64,000 nt of DNA, taken from NCBI RefSeq assembly GCF_030158645.1, contig NZ_JAOASO010000023.1:18119-82118 (forward strand), in the 5' to 3' direction. The DNA is from Hydrogenophaga sp. GTDB taxonomy: Bacteria > Pseudomonadota > Gammaproteobacteria > Burkholderiales > Burkholderiaceae_C. Below are positions 63,765 through 64,000 of this stretch, in pieces; position 1 is the first letter of the stretch; each line of letters opens with the position of its first letter. Below the pieces are notes generated by a model that saw only the letters and a list, made by a program, of their open reading frames with translations, made no database searches and was not told the DNA's origin. The translations under genes and the position numbers were made by a program.

Positions 63765-64000
63765 TCAATGCCCCCGGGGCGCCAGATGCGCAAGGAACCG
63801 GCGTTCGGCCAGCTTGAACAATCCCACCAGGCTGAAGGTGATGGTCAGGTAAATGGCCGCCGCAAAGATGTAGGCCTCGAACGGCAGGTAGAAATCGGAA
63901 TAGATGCGGCTGGCCGCAGCGGTCACGTCCAGCATGGCGGGCACCGTGCTGGCCAGGCTGGTGGCGTGCAGCATCATCACCACCTCGTTGCTGTAGGCCG
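63765..64000 (-). CDS. Polar amino-acid ABC permease, C-terminal part cut by window edge
   Basis: The gene continues past the right edge; only about 78 C-terminal residues are seen. They carry the HisM/ArtM-type sequence Tyr-Ser-Asn-Glu-Val-Val-Met-Met, Ala-Thr-Ser-Leu-Ala-Ser and Leu-Asp-Val-Thr, then a last membrane helix (Ile-Phe-Ala-Ala-Ala-Ile-Tyr) and a short cytoplasmic tail. It belongs with the ATPase at 61777. An internal ATG near 63983 is not the true start. Confidence 0.88.
   Translation of the reverse strand, partial: AYSNEVVMMLHATSLASTVPAMLDVTAAASRIYSDFYLPFEAYIFAAAIYLTITFSLVGLFKLAERRFLAHLAPRGH

Overview
The window comes from a high-GC betaproteobacterium of the order Burkholderiales, most likely Comamonadaceae (Hydrogenophaga/Acidovorax-like). 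The evidence is the GC-rich codon use, the order rimP-nusA-infB-rbfA-truB-typA, the smpB/ratA/rnfH block, guaB-guaA, and a GC-rich intergenic repeat between yejA and yejB that resembles elements I know from this family. The genus call is inference.

Positions 1 to about 14960 are the integrase end of an integrative and conjugative element (ICE). A minus-strand P-type type IV secretion operon runs trbM-like, virB1, virB2, virB3, virB4, a Cys-rich periplasmic protein, virB6, virB5, virB8, virB9 and virB10, the last cut by the window edge. Next to it lie a degenerate SelU/MnmH-like gene with a broken P-loop, a LuxR-family regulator with no luxI in the window, several small unknown genes, an AlpA-type regulator, a LysE-family exporter and a P4-type tyrosine integrase. 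The integrase sits directly beside tRNA-Ser(GGA), the expected attachment gene. No relaxase or VirD4 is in the window; they would lie to the left.

From 15060 on the content is chromosomal: DUF2237, a stomatin-like SPFH/NfeD pair, a large arginine/lysine/ornithine decarboxylase, an exported LigE-type ATP-dependent DNA ligase, fabI, the yejABEF peptide importer, a DUF2189/DUF2788 pair behind an FNR-like box, the transcription/translation operon rimP to typA (its leader carries an intrinsic terminator), a DMT exporter, a 3-hydroxyisobutyryl-CoA hydrolase-like gene, smpB/ratA/rnfH, and guaB/guaA separated by a strong hairpin terminator.

Positions 43670 to 52609 hold envelope and small-molecule genes. 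They include a compact run of a zinc-less MDR dehydrogenase, a pterin-synthase-fold protein that has lost its catalytic Cys and one zinc His, a GT4 glycosyltransferase, a methyltransferase and a convergent RibD-type reductase. This looks like an undescribed biosynthetic pathway and is the best candidate for a novel system here. The rest contains a PaiB-like protein, an SGNH esterase, an OpgC-like protein, an in-frame TadA/haloalkane-dehalogenase fusion with a perfectly placed internal Shine-Dalgarno/GTG, an L,D-carboxypeptidase, an adenylate cyclase-FHA protein, a penicillin-acylase-family hydrolase and the start of a polar amino-acid ABC transporter locus cut by the right edge.
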